Source: Vibrio algarum (GTDB lineage Bacteria; Pseudomonadota; Gammaproteobacteria; Enterobacterales; Vibrionaceae). Taken from it: DNA of 64,000 nt. A model generated the notes under the pieces. The model saw only the letters and a program-made list of their open reading frames with translations. It did not search any database and had not been told where the DNA came from. Positions within the stretch are counted from its first letter, which is position 1. Each line of letters begins with the position of its first letter. A program made the position numbers and the translations under genes. The stretch covers positions 2,356,001 to 2,420,000 of the forward strand of contig NZ_JAQLOI010000001.1 in the NCBI RefSeq assembly GCF_028204155.1, given 5' to 3'. Positions 45,046 through 53,105 of the stretch are shown piece by piece.

Positions 45046-45813
45046 ATGGTCAACACCACCAGCAGCATGATGTACAGCTTATCTGAATCCATTGAGGATT
45101 CTCCAGCGCCTATTTATGCACGAGTAAAACAGGCCATTTGTGAAAAAATTGAAAGCGGTGAATGGAAAACTAATCAGCGAGTACCGTCAGAATCAGAGAT
45201 GGTGAAAGCGTTAGGTGTGAGCCGAATGACCGTAAATAGGGCCTTGAGGGAGCTAACGGGCGAAGGGATATTAGCTCGCCAACAAGGCGTAGGAACCTTT
45301 GTAGCAAAGCCAGTTGCGAAGAAAAAAGCCCATTCAGGCCTGTTTGAGGTACACAATATCGCTGAAGAGATAGCAACTCGAGGGCATCAACACAAAGCCA
45401 AACTATTAGAAATTACCAAATCTAAAGCCAACATGGATGAAGCAATGAACCTAGGGGTCCGGACTAACCACCCTATTTTTCGCGCTCGAATTTTACACTT
45501 AGAAGACGAATTACCCATTCAGATTGAAGAACGTGTTGTCAACGCTAGCCTTGCTCCTGACTACGATAAACAAGATTTTCAACATAATGCAACTTACGAC
45601 TATCTTATGAAGGTCGCCCCTATGACCGAAGGCGAACACCTCGTTGAAGCGGTAATAGCAACGGTTGAAGAGTGTGAACTGTTGCAGATTGAAATAGGCG
45701 AACCTTGCCTGCAAATTAAGCGCCGAACATGGTCTAACGATCAACTTGTCACAACTGCACGCCTTTTATCTCCCGGCTCACGCTTTCAACTGTTCGGACA
45801 CTTTGGTCAATAG
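45046..45813 (+). CDS. hutC: Histidine utilisation repressor HutC (GntR family)
   Basis: A 255-residue GntR/HutC-subfamily repressor. The winged helix spans ~20-88 (PIYARVKQAICEKIESGEW, PSESEMVKALGVSRMTVNRAL, GVGTFVA). The UTRA effector domain (~105-250) is expected to bind urocanate. It is divergent from hutF and upstream of hutHIGU, with matching operators on both sides. It probably autoregulates and is relieved by urocanate. Confidence 0.93.
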   Translation: MVNTTSSMMYSLSESIEDSPAPIYARVKQAICEKIESGEWKTNQRVPSESEMVKALGVSRMTVNRALRELTGEGILARQQGVGTFVAKPVAKKKAHSGLFEVHNIAEEIATRGHQHKAKLLEITKSKANMDEAMNLGVRTNHPIFRARILHLEDELPIQIEERVVNASLAPDYDKQDFQHNATYDYLMKVAPMTEGEHLVEAVIATVEECELLQIEIGEPCLQIKRRTWSNDQLVTTARLLSPGSRFQLFGHFGQ

Positions 45814-45930
45814 TATCAGTTTGTTTATAACATCGCTTTTAGAAGAAAGTCGATTCACATAATGATATTCGGTTAATACTAAACTCCTCGGTTATTCACT
45901 GCTTTTCAGTTAGCACATAATCCTATCACC

Positions 45931-46082
45931 ATTCCTGCTTTTCTCTAATCGTGTCCGCCCCCTGCGCCATTCCAGCCCTTCTCTAATCGTGTCCACACCC
46001 CTCGCCATTCCAGCCCTTCTCTATACGTGTCCACACCCTTCGCTATTCCAGCCCTTCTCTAATCGTGTCCACACCCCTTGCC
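45931..46082. repeat. Tandem array of four 38-bp units
   Basis: Units begin at 45931, 45969, 46007 and 46045. Each opens ATTCC and contains CTTCTCTAATCGTGTCC followed by a C-rich end; unit 3 has TATACG in place of TAATCG. The units are close to identical with a few substitutions. It is much more C-rich on the plus strand than the flanks. Variable copy number between strains is likely. Confidence 0.92.
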
Positions 46083-46120
46083 ATTCCCAAGTGCTCTCGT
46101 CATTCCCGAGTGCTCTCGTC
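46083..46120. repeat. Two 19-bp tandem units
   Basis: ATTCCCAAGTGCTCTCGTC and ATTCCCGAGTGCTCTCGTC differ at one base and directly follow the 38-bp array. They share the ATTCC start with it. Confidence 0.88.
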
Positions 46121-46140
46121 ATTCCCTCGAAGGAGGGAAT
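46121..46140. repeat. ATTCCCTC palindrome
   Basis: ATTCCCTC-GAAG-GAGGGAAT is a perfect 8-bp stem with a 4-nt loop, ending the repeat block. TCATTCCC..GGGAATC palindromes are common dispersed repeats in Vibrio-like genomes. Confidence 0.75.
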
Positions 46141-46285
46141 CTTGAATCTAGATCTCTACTTTCGTAAAGATGACAGGGATTACGTAAAGACGACGAGTTC
46201 TACAGGCTGATGAACTAGGTACTTATTCGCTCCTTACATTTAAAAAACTTGCGTTCATCCATATTTCCTCTTATTGTTACATCAA

Positions 46286-46299
46286 CTTGTATAGACATG
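46286..46299. promoter_or_regulatory. HutC-type operator (hutH side)
   Basis: CTTGTATAGACATG matches the reverse complement of the hutF-side site (CTTGTATAGACAAG) at 13 of 14 positions. It lies 79 bp before the hutH ATG, in the expected promoter zone. Confidence 0.78.
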
Positions 46300-46377
46300 T
46301 ATCGTCATTTAACCATGGCCGATTTAAATGGCTCATGATGAAGAAAATTATTGTAGATGGAATGGAGACGTCCCTTA

Positions 46378-47910
46378 ATGTATGAATTGACCATAGTGCC
46401 TGGAAAAATCACATTGCCTGAACTGCGCAAGATCAGTCGTAATCAGGTGAAATTATCGTTAGATCAACAGTCGATTGAAGGCATTCACGCAAGCACACAG
46501 ATCGTCAACGATGTCATTAAGGAAAACCGAACGGTCTACGGCATCAATACCGGATTTGGTTTGCTAGCAAATACTCGTATCGCTGAAGAAGATTTAGATA
46601 CATTGCAACGAAGCATCGTTTTATCGCATGCGGCCGGTATTGGTAAATTGATGAACGATGCAACCGTAAGAATGGTTATGGCGCTTAAGGTAAACAGCTT
46701 AGCGCGTGGTTTCTCCGGCATTCGTTTATCGGTTATCGAAGCACTTATCACCCTGATTAACAAAGAAGTTTACCCTTGTATCCCGCAAAAAGGATCCGTT
46801 GGAGCTTCCGGTGACTTGGCACCTTTAGCTCATATGAGCGCGGTACTATTAGGTGAAGGTCAAGCGCGTTATAAAGGCGAAATAATTTCAGGCCAAGCAG
46901 CATTGGCAATAGCAGGACTAGAGCCTATCACATTGGCCCCCAAAGAAGGTTTAGCGCTACTTAATGGCACTCAAGCGTCTACCGCTTTTGCGCTTGAAGG
47001 CTTGTTCCATGCTGAAGATCTATTTGCCTCCGCTGTGGTGTGTGGTTCATTGTCGGTTGAAGCGGCACTTGGTAGCCGCCGCCCTTTTGACGACCGTATA
47101 CATCAGGTTCGTGGTCATCAAACTCAAATCGATGTTGCCAAGGCTTATCGCCACCTACTCTCTGATAGCAGTGAGTTAGATAAGTCTCATGTGGGCTGTG
47201 AAAAAGTGCAAGACCCTTATTCCCTGCGCTGTCAGCCACAGGTGATGGGGGCATGTTTAGACCAAATCCGAAACTCAGCTCAAACACTCTTGGTTGAGGC
47301 CAACGCCGTATCTGATAATCCACTCGTGTTTGCAGACGAAGGTGACATTCTTTCTGGTGGAAACTTCCACGCGGAACCTGTCGCGTTTGCTGCAGATAAC
47401 CTCGCGTTGGCAATTGCGGAAATAGGTAGTTTGTCCGAACGTCGTATGGCGTTACTCATCGACAGCAATCTCAGTAAATTACCTCCGTTTCTTGTCAATA
47501 ATGGCGGTGTTAACTCTGGCTTCATGATCGCACAGGTCACCGCAGCGGCCTTAGCGAGTGAAAACAAAACCTTCGCACACCCAGCTTCTGTCGATAGTTT
47601 ACCGACGTCAGCAAACCAAGAAGACCATGTTTCTATGGCTACTTTTGCGGCTCGTCGTTTAAAAGACATGTCTGAAAACACACGCGGTATCTTGGCTGTG
47701 GAAATACTCTCTGCCGTTCAAGGCTTAGATTTTCGGGCTCCACTGAAATCGACAGAACGACTTGAACAGGTACGAGCGGAACTACGTGCTTGCGTTCCAT
47801 TTTATGATCAAGACCGTTATTTTGCCGCAGATATTGAAAAAGCAAACGAGCTTCTAACTCAAGCGGTTCATAACATGCTTATGCCAGCCGATTTATTGCC
47901 GAGCCTATAA
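46378..47910 (+). CDS. hutH: Histidine ammonia-lyase HutH
   Basis: A 510-residue tetrameric enzyme that deaminates L-histidine to urocanate. The MIO prosthetic group forms from A143-S144-G145 in VGASGDLAPLAHMSA. Other family segments are YGINTGFGLLAN, QDPYSLRCQPQVMGA and ENKTFAHPASVDSLPTSANQED, quoted here only in part. ATG 46378 (MYELTIVPGKI) is chosen; an upstream ATG at 46357 overlaps the ribosome site. First gene of hutHIGU. Confidence 0.95.
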   Translation: MYELTIVPGKITLPELRKISRNQVKLSLDQQSIEGIHASTQIVNDVIKENRTVYGINTGFGLLANTRIAEEDLDTLQRSIVLSHAAGIGKLMNDATVRMVMALKVNSLARGFSGIRLSVIEALITLINKEVYPCIPQKGSVGASGDLAPLAHMSAVLLGEGQARYKGEIISGQAALAIAGLEPITLAPKEGLALLNGTQASTAFALEGLFHAEDLFASAVVCGSLSVEAALGSRRPFDDRIHQVRGHQTQIDVAKAYRHLLSDSSELDKSHVGCEKVQDPYSLRCQPQVMGACLDQIRNSAQTLLVEANAVSDNPLVFADEGDILSGGNFHAEPVAFAADNLALAIAEIGSLSERRMALLIDSNLSKLPPFLVNNGGVNSGFMIAQVTAAALASENKTFAHPASVDSLPTSANQEDHVSMATFAARRLKDMSENTRGILAVEILSAVQGLDFRAPLKSTERLEQVRAELRACVPFYDQDRYFAADIEKANELLTQAVHNMLMPADLLPSL

Positions 47911-47928
47911 GGTCCGCTGGAGGTATTA

Positions 47929-49152
47929 ATGAGTAACAAACAAACTTTTGACTCTGTCTGGTATGGTTTTCATGTTGCAACGATGGTTGATGGTCGATAT
48001 CAGGTGATAGAAGACGCAGCTATCTGTGTAAAAAACCAATCCATTCTATGGGTTGGAAAACAAACAGAACTACCCAATTATCATGCACAATCCGAACATG
48101 ATCTTGGTGGAGGTTGGGTCACTCCAGGGTTAATCGATTGCCATACTCACTTAATTTTTGGTGGCAACCGCGCTAATGAGTTTGAACAACGGCTAAATGG
48201 CGTTAGCTACAAAACATTGTCTGAAAATGGTGGTGGTATTGCGTCGTCGGTTAGATCAACTCGTGAAGAAAGCCATCAACAGTTAAAAGATTCCGCATCT
48301 CGTCGGCTTTTAGCACTAATGAAAGATGGCGTGACCACATTAGAGATAAAATCGGGCTACGGATTGTCTCTTGAGCATGAAATCAAGATGCTTCAAGTAG
48401 CTCGATCATTAGGTGATGACTATTCGGTTGATATAAAAACCACCTGCTTGGCGGCCCATGCGCTACCAAAAGAATACGCCAACCGACCAGATGACTATAT
48501 CGATTACCTGTGCGACGAACTGTTGCCAGAAATAAGCAAGCTAGGACTTGCCGACGCTATCGATGCATTTTGTGAAGGGATAGGATTTAGCCCCGCACAG
48601 GTTGAACGTTATTTTAAGGCGGCACAAGCACTTGGCATACCCGTTAAGCTTCACGCAGAACAGCTATCCTCACTTGGTGGCGCGTCCCTCGCTGCACGCT
48701 ATCAGGCCCTTTCTGCCGACCATCTTGAATATATTACCGAACAAGACGTTGCAGCTATGGCAAAAAATGGCACTGTCGCGGTGCTGTTACCCGGTGCTTT
48801 TTTTACCTTAAAAGAGACCAAAAAGCCGCCTATTGAACTTTTACGTCGATACCAAGTACCGATTGCTATCGCTACAGACGCTAACCCCGGCACCTCGCCA
48901 GTACTTTCGTTACGACTAATGATGAACATGGCCTGCACACTTTTTGACTTAACCCCTGAAGAAGCATTAGCAGGCACTACCGTTCATGCGGCTAAAGCGC
49001 TTGGAATATCGGGCTCTCATGGTGAAATCACCGTTGGAAAAGTGGCTGACTTTGTCTGTTGGGACGTTGAAAGCCCCGGTGAGCTGAGCTATTGGCTAGG
49101 AGGTAACCTAATAAAAACCCGAGTTAAATCGGGAGAGGTATGCCATGGATAA
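47929..49152 (+). CDS. hutI: Imidazolonepropionase HutI
   Basis: A 407-residue metal-dependent amidohydrolase that opens imidazolone propionate to formimidoylglutamate. Metal ligands appear in DCHTHLIFGGNRANEF, KLHAEQLSSLGG, SADHLEY and the Asp in AIATDANPGTSPV. It has a GGAGGT ribosome site, lies 18 nt after hutH, and overlaps hutG by 8 nt. Third step of the pathway (HutU, the second, is encoded last). Confidence 0.95.
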   Translation: MSNKQTFDSVWYGFHVATMVDGRYQVIEDAAICVKNQSILWVGKQTELPNYHAQSEHDLGGGWVTPGLIDCHTHLIFGGNRANEFEQRLNGVSYKTLSENGGGIASSVRSTREESHQQLKDSASRRLLALMKDGVTTLEIKSGYGLSLEHEIKMLQVARSLGDDYSVDIKTTCLAAHALPKEYANRPDDYIDYLCDELLPEISKLGLADAIDAFCEGIGFSPAQVERYFKAAQALGIPVKLHAEQLSSLGGASLAARYQALSADHLEYITEQDVAAMAKNGTVAVLLPGAFFTLKETKKPPIELLRRYQVPIAIATDANPGTSPVLSLRLMMNMACTLFDLTPEEALAGTTVHAAKALGISGSHGEITVGKVADFVCWDVESPGELSYWLGGNLIKTRVKSGEVCHG

Positions 49153-50011
49153 GCAAGAGTCACCACTATTTAAAATTGACCCCCCTTATCACTTTGTTAA
49201 AGGGGACAGTCCCGTTTTAGTGAGCATTCCTCATGCTGGTTTATCTCTGTTACCTGAGATGACAAATGCACTGAGTGAAGAAGCAAAATCGCTGCCAGAT
49301 ACCGATTGGTACGTGCCTGAACTGTACGATTTTTTGCCTCAACTCAGTGTCAGTGTTATCAGTGCCAATTACTCGCGCTACGTGATTGATTTAAACCGTC
49401 CAGAGGATGACAAGCCTTTATATAACAGTAAAACAACCGGACTTTTCCCCGACATTTTATTCTCAGAGCAGCCGATATTTTTAAAGGACGGCCAACACAG
49501 TGAATCGAGAAAAGATCAGATAAAAAATGAAATTTGGCAGCCGTATCATCAAAAAATCGCAACTGAACTGGCTCGTATTAAAGCCAAGTTTGGTTATGCT
49601 ATTTTATTGGATGCCCACAGCATCGCGGCGCAAGTACCTATGTTGTTTGATGGCAAGCTACCAGACTTTAACTTTGGCAATAACGATGGCACGAGCTGCT
49701 CAACTAAATTATTAACGTGCGCGGATAAGGTCGTCGCTACCAGTCACTACAGCCATGTCTGCAACGGTCGTTTTAAAGGCGGCCATATCACACGATTTTT
49801 CGGTCAACCTGATCAGAATATTCACGCTATGCAATTAGAACTATCCCAATCGACCTATCTAAAATCCGGTCTTAAAGGGTATCAAATAGATATAGCCAAA
49901 AAACAAACCATTAGCCCACTCTTAAAGCAGATGATTACTGCGTTAATTGATACCGGGACAAAAATGTATTCACAAGAGAAAAGAAAAATAAACGAGGTCG
50001 ATGATGAGTAA
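49145..50011 (+). CDS. hutG: N-formylglutamate amidohydrolase HutG
   Basis: A 288-residue N-formylglutamate deformylase of the FGase family, releasing formate and L-glutamate. Landmarks are VLVSIPHAGLSLLPEM, DTDWYVPELYDF, NYSRYVIDLNRP and LLDAHSIAAQVP with metal-binding His/Asp. It is the partner of HutF and differs from the arginase-like formimidoylglutamase also called HutG. Its start overlaps hutI, and its end overlaps hutU. Confidence 0.93.
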   Translation: MDKQESPLFKIDPPYHFVKGDSPVLVSIPHAGLSLLPEMTNALSEEAKSLPDTDWYVPELYDFLPQLSVSVISANYSRYVIDLNRPEDDKPLYNSKTTGLFPDILFSEQPIFLKDGQHSESRKDQIKNEIWQPYHQKIATELARIKAKFGYAILLDAHSIAAQVPMLFDGKLPDFNFGNNDGTSCSTKLLTCADKVVATSHYSHVCNGRFKGGHITRFFGQPDQNIHAMQLELSQSTYLKSGLKGYQIDIAKKQTISPLLKQMITALIDTGTKMYSQEKRKINEVDDE

Positions 50012-52010
50012 AATGAGCTTTCAGCAGATGATTCTAGAGGGTATCCCTAAGGTTTTACCACCAAAAAGAGAACGTGACGAAAACTTAAGTCATCCTCCTA
50101 AAAGAAAAGACATACTCTCCAAGACCGAGAAGAAGCTGGCGGTCAAAAATGCCCTTCGATATTTTGATGCCTTGCACCATGCTGAACTGGCAGAAGAGTT
50201 TTATCACGAACTTGAAACCTATGGCCGAATCTATATGTATCGATTTATGCCAAGTTATGTTATCTCGGCTAGATCGATTGATGAATACCCACATCAATCT
50301 AGGCAAGCCGCAGCTATTATGCTCATGCTCAGCAATAACCTTGATAATGCGATTGCACAGCACCCGGAAGAACTTATCACTTATGGGGGAAATGGCGCGG
50401 TTTTTTCGAACTGGATTCAATATCGATTAACCATGAAATACCTAGCTGAAATGACGGACGAACAGACGCTGGTCTTATATTCTGGTCACCCTATGGGGTT
50501 ATTCCCTTCTCATAAAGATGCACCCAGAGTCGTGGTCACAAACGGCATGATGGTTCCGAACTACTCTAAACCCGATGATTGGGAAAAATTCAATGCACTA
50601 GGCGTTACTCAATACGGACAAATGACCGCGGGCTCTTTTATGTATATTGGTCCGCAAGGCATTGTACACGGCACGACGATTACCGTTTTAAATGCGGCTC
50701 GAATGATAAAAAACCGAGACCAATCTAAGCTGCCTATATTTGTTACTTCTGGTTTAGGGGGCATGAGCGGTGCGCAACCTAAAGCCTCTGTTATTGCCAA
50801 AACCATTGGGATTGTGGCAGAAGTAAACCCGAAAGCGGCTTATAAAAGGCTAGAGCAAGGTTGGGTTGACGAAGTACATGAAGAAATGGACAAAATGGTC
50901 GCCAGAGTAAAACAAGCAGTAGAAGAAAAAACACCGGTTTCTTTGGCTTATCTAGGCAATATCGTAGACCTTTGGGAACGATTTGTGATCGAAGATATCA
51001 CCATCGACCTTGGCTCTGATCAAACGTCGCTGCATAACCCTTGGGCGGGCGGTTATTACCCAGTCGGCTATAGCTTTGATGAATCGAATGAAATGATGGC
51101 TAATGAACCACAAGCCTTCAAAAAAGCAGTACAAGCGTCCCTTAAACGACATGTGGATGCCGTTAACAAACTCACCGCCAAAGGGATGTATTTCTTCGAT
51201 TACGGCAACGCATTCTTACTTGAGTCTGGTCGAGCCGGTGCTGACATCAAGAAGGAAGATGGGTCATTTAAGTACCCTTCTTATGTTCAGGACATCATGG
51301 GGCCTCTCTGCTTTGATTACGGCTTTGGGCCTTTTAGGTGGGTCTGTTCATCTTCTGATCCCAAAGATCTTGATATGACGGATAAGATTGCCGGGGATGT
51401 GCTTGAAGCAATGTACAACGAAGCACCTTCCGAGATTAAACAGCAGATAGCCGATAATCTGCTCTGGATAAGAGAAGCGAAGCAGAACAAACTGGTTGTC
51501 GGCTCACAAGCTCGTATTTTATATGCAGATGCGGAAGGTCGAATGAGGATAGCAGAAGCATTTAACCATGCGGTCAAGCAGGGCTTGATCTCAGCTCCTG
51601 TTATTCTTGGACGAGACCACCACGACGTATCAGGCACCGATTCACCCTATCGAGAAACATCGAACATTTATGACGGTTCTCAGTTTACTGCCGACATGGC
51701 GATACATAATGTTATCGGTGATTCATTCCGTGGCGCGACCTGGGTCAGTATTCACAATGGGGGTGGTGTTGGCTGGGGAGAAGTAACCAATGGTGGCTTT
51801 GGGATGATGCTTGATGGCTCCGACGATTGTGACCGCAGAGTAAAATCGATGCTTCATTGGGATGTGAATAACGGCATATCCAGAAGAAGCTGGGCGAGAA
51901 ATGATGGGGCTATTTTTGCTATTAAAAGAGCCATGGAAGCGGAACCGAGATTGACAGTGACAATACCAACGGTTGCCGATGACTCACTTCTCGACAGCAT
52001 AATAAAATAA
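50004..52010 (+). CDS. hutU: Urocanate hydratase HutU (long form)
   Basis: A 668-residue urocanase converting urocanate to imidazolone propionate with tightly bound NAD+. The NAD site region GLGGMSGAQPKASVIA and the active-site segment FRWVCSSSDPKDL are present. It also has LYSGHPMGLFPS and NPWAGGYYPVGYSFDESNEM. It belongs to the ~670-residue branch rather than the usual ~560-residue HutU. ATG 50004 is chosen from three close ATGs (50001, 50004, 50013) for its spacing from a GAGG site. Last gene of the operon. Confidence 0.94.
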   Translation: MSKMSFQQMILEGIPKVLPPKRERDENLSHPPKRKDILSKTEKKLAVKNALRYFDALHHAELAEEFYHELETYGRIYMYRFMPSYVISARSIDEYPHQSRQAAAIMLMLSNNLDNAIAQHPEELITYGGNGAVFSNWIQYRLTMKYLAEMTDEQTLVLYSGHPMGLFPSHKDAPRVVVTNGMMVPNYSKPDDWEKFNALGVTQYGQMTAGSFMYIGPQGIVHGTTITVLNAARMIKNRDQSKLPIFVTSGLGGMSGAQPKASVIAKTIGIVAEVNPKAAYKRLEQGWVDEVHEEMDKMVARVKQAVEEKTPVSLAYLGNIVDLWERFVIEDITIDLGSDQTSLHNPWAGGYYPVGYSFDESNEMMANEPQAFKKAVQASLKRHVDAVNKLTAKGMYFFDYGNAFLLESGRAGADIKKEDGSFKYPSYVQDIMGPLCFDYGFGPFRWVCSSSDPKDLDMTDKIAGDVLEAMYNEAPSEIKQQIADNLLWIREAKQNKLVVGSQARILYADAEGRMRIAEAFNHAVKQGLISAPVILGRDHHDVSGTDSPYRETSNIYDGSQFTADMAIHNVIGDSFRGATWVSIHNGGGVGWGEVTNGGFGMMLDGSDDCDRRVKSMLHWDVNNGISRRSWARNDGAIFAIKRAMEAEPRLTVTIPTVADDSLLDSIIK

Positions 52011-52021
52011 ATAACAAATAA

Positions 52022-52043
52022 AAAGACGCCACCAGGCGTCTTT
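52022..52043. terminator. Rho-independent terminator after hutU
   Basis: AAAGACGCC and GGCGTCTTT pair perfectly around ACCA, flanked by A- and T-runs. It serves both hutU and the convergent TAXI gene. Confidence 0.9.
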
Positions 52044-52086
52044 CTCCATTAGCTCTAAGTTAAGAAAGCAAATAAGTTCTGCTTGT

Positions 52087-53046
52087 TTATTTGTTCCAAA
52101 AACCCAGTTCTTTATAGGCCTTTATTGCTCCTTCGTGGTAAGGCACAACATTATCCTGAACCATTTTTTCTGGATTATAACGAGCATAAGCACCAAATGC
52201 CTTTTTAAGACTTTCTTGGTTTGAAGCCATTGTCTTCACAAGATCATAAACCACTTCATCGGACACATCCGCACCTGCGACTAGGTAAAAGTCTACCTCG
52301 ATCATGTTAGTCGGATCGGCCACGACACCGGTTTTCGAAGGGTCAGGTTTAACACTGACAATTCTAGCTGATGGCAAGTTAGTGCTAACCGCTTCTTTTG
52401 CCGCTGCACTGTCATCTAAACTGAGGTAACGCCAACCGTCACTCATCGTCGCCATCGCTTTCTTGCCCGCACCAACATTCATCGGTATCAAAGCAGCATC
52501 TACACGATTTTCAGCAAGTGCCGTAATGGCGGATACGAAATTGGGGTTCGGCACTTTTTTAGTTTCATCGATAGTCATGGAGTCAGACGCTAATGCAGCA
52601 TTTGAATAGTAATGGAATGTTCTACCCGAGTTATACCCTGACGGCACTCGTTTATTTCTTAGATCAGAAACTTTCTGAACATCCGAGTTCACGGGGACAG
52701 CAAAAGAAGTCTGTGTCGCGATAACAACCCCAACTAATCGCAAATTTTCATTCGCTCGACCTTCAAAATTTTCTTTACCTAGATAAGCAAACGTCGCTTC
52801 GCCACCGTTAGCAAAACCAAACTCCAACCGACCTGCATTCATCATTGGTATATAAGTTGAAGACCCTGCATAAGGGGCAACTCGATATTGTTTGTCCGTT
52901 TTTTCTACCATAACTTTAGACAGCGCGGCACCCAATGAGTAAAACAGTGAACCTTGCTGATTTGTACCTATGCTATATGTCGCGGCCAGCGTGTGACCGG
53001 ATGCGAGTAGCCCAATGGAGATAAGGGCAGTCTTAATGATATTCAT
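52087..53046 (-). CDS. TRAP transporter solute-binding protein, TAXI family
   Basis: A 319-residue periplasmic receptor with a signal peptide (~1-21, TLAATYSIGTNQ after cleavage). The TAXI pattern is clear: SIGTNQQGSLFYSLGAALSK, then APYAGSSTYIPMMNAGRLEFGFA in part, and NKRVPSGYNSGRTFHYYSNA. It works with the fused TRAP permease at 53106-54980, 59 nt downstream in transcription terms. TAXI ligands are often carboxylates or amino acids; here unknown, possibly an acid processed by the neighbouring FAH-type enzyme. Confidence 0.9.
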   Translation of the reverse strand: MNIIKTALISIGLLASGHTLAATYSIGTNQQGSLFYSLGAALSKVMVEKTDKQYRVAPYAGSSTYIPMMNAGRLEFGFANGGEATFAYLGKENFEGRANENLRLVGVVIATQTSFAVPVNSDVQKVSDLRNKRVPSGYNSGRTFHYYSNAALASDSMTIDETKKVPNPNFVSAITALAENRVDAALIPMNVGAGKKAMATMSDGWRYLSLDDSAAAKEAVSTNLPSARIVSVKPDPSKTGVVADPTNMIEVDFYLVAGADVSDEVVYDLVKTMASNQESLKKAFGAYARYNPEKMVQDNVVPYHEGAIKAYKELGFWNK

Positions 53047-53105
53047 ATCGTTCTCTCTCTCAGTTCTAAATTTAATATTTATAATGTATTTAATAGGTTG
53101 TAGGG

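Larger units (their letters stand above)
45814..46377. other. Non-coding region between hutC and hutH with minisatellite
   Basis: 564 nt with no gene. It holds four 38-bp tandem repeats, two 19-bp repeats, an ATTCCCTC palindrome and the hutH operator, each listed separately. A 73-codon ORF across the repeats (45989-46210) is rejected as repeat-driven. Confidence 0.8.

Noticed and set aside
45931..46120. CRISPR array
   Set aside because: The units are direct, contiguous repeats without unique spacers, and no cas gene is present.
45989..46210. 73-codon plus-strand ORF
   Set aside because: It is the translation of the 38-bp tandem repeat; no ribosome site.
47280..47681. 133-codon minus-strand ORF inside hutH, and similar antisense ORFs in hut, TRAP and ABC genes
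   Set aside because: Shadows of strongly coding genes on the other strand; no family features.
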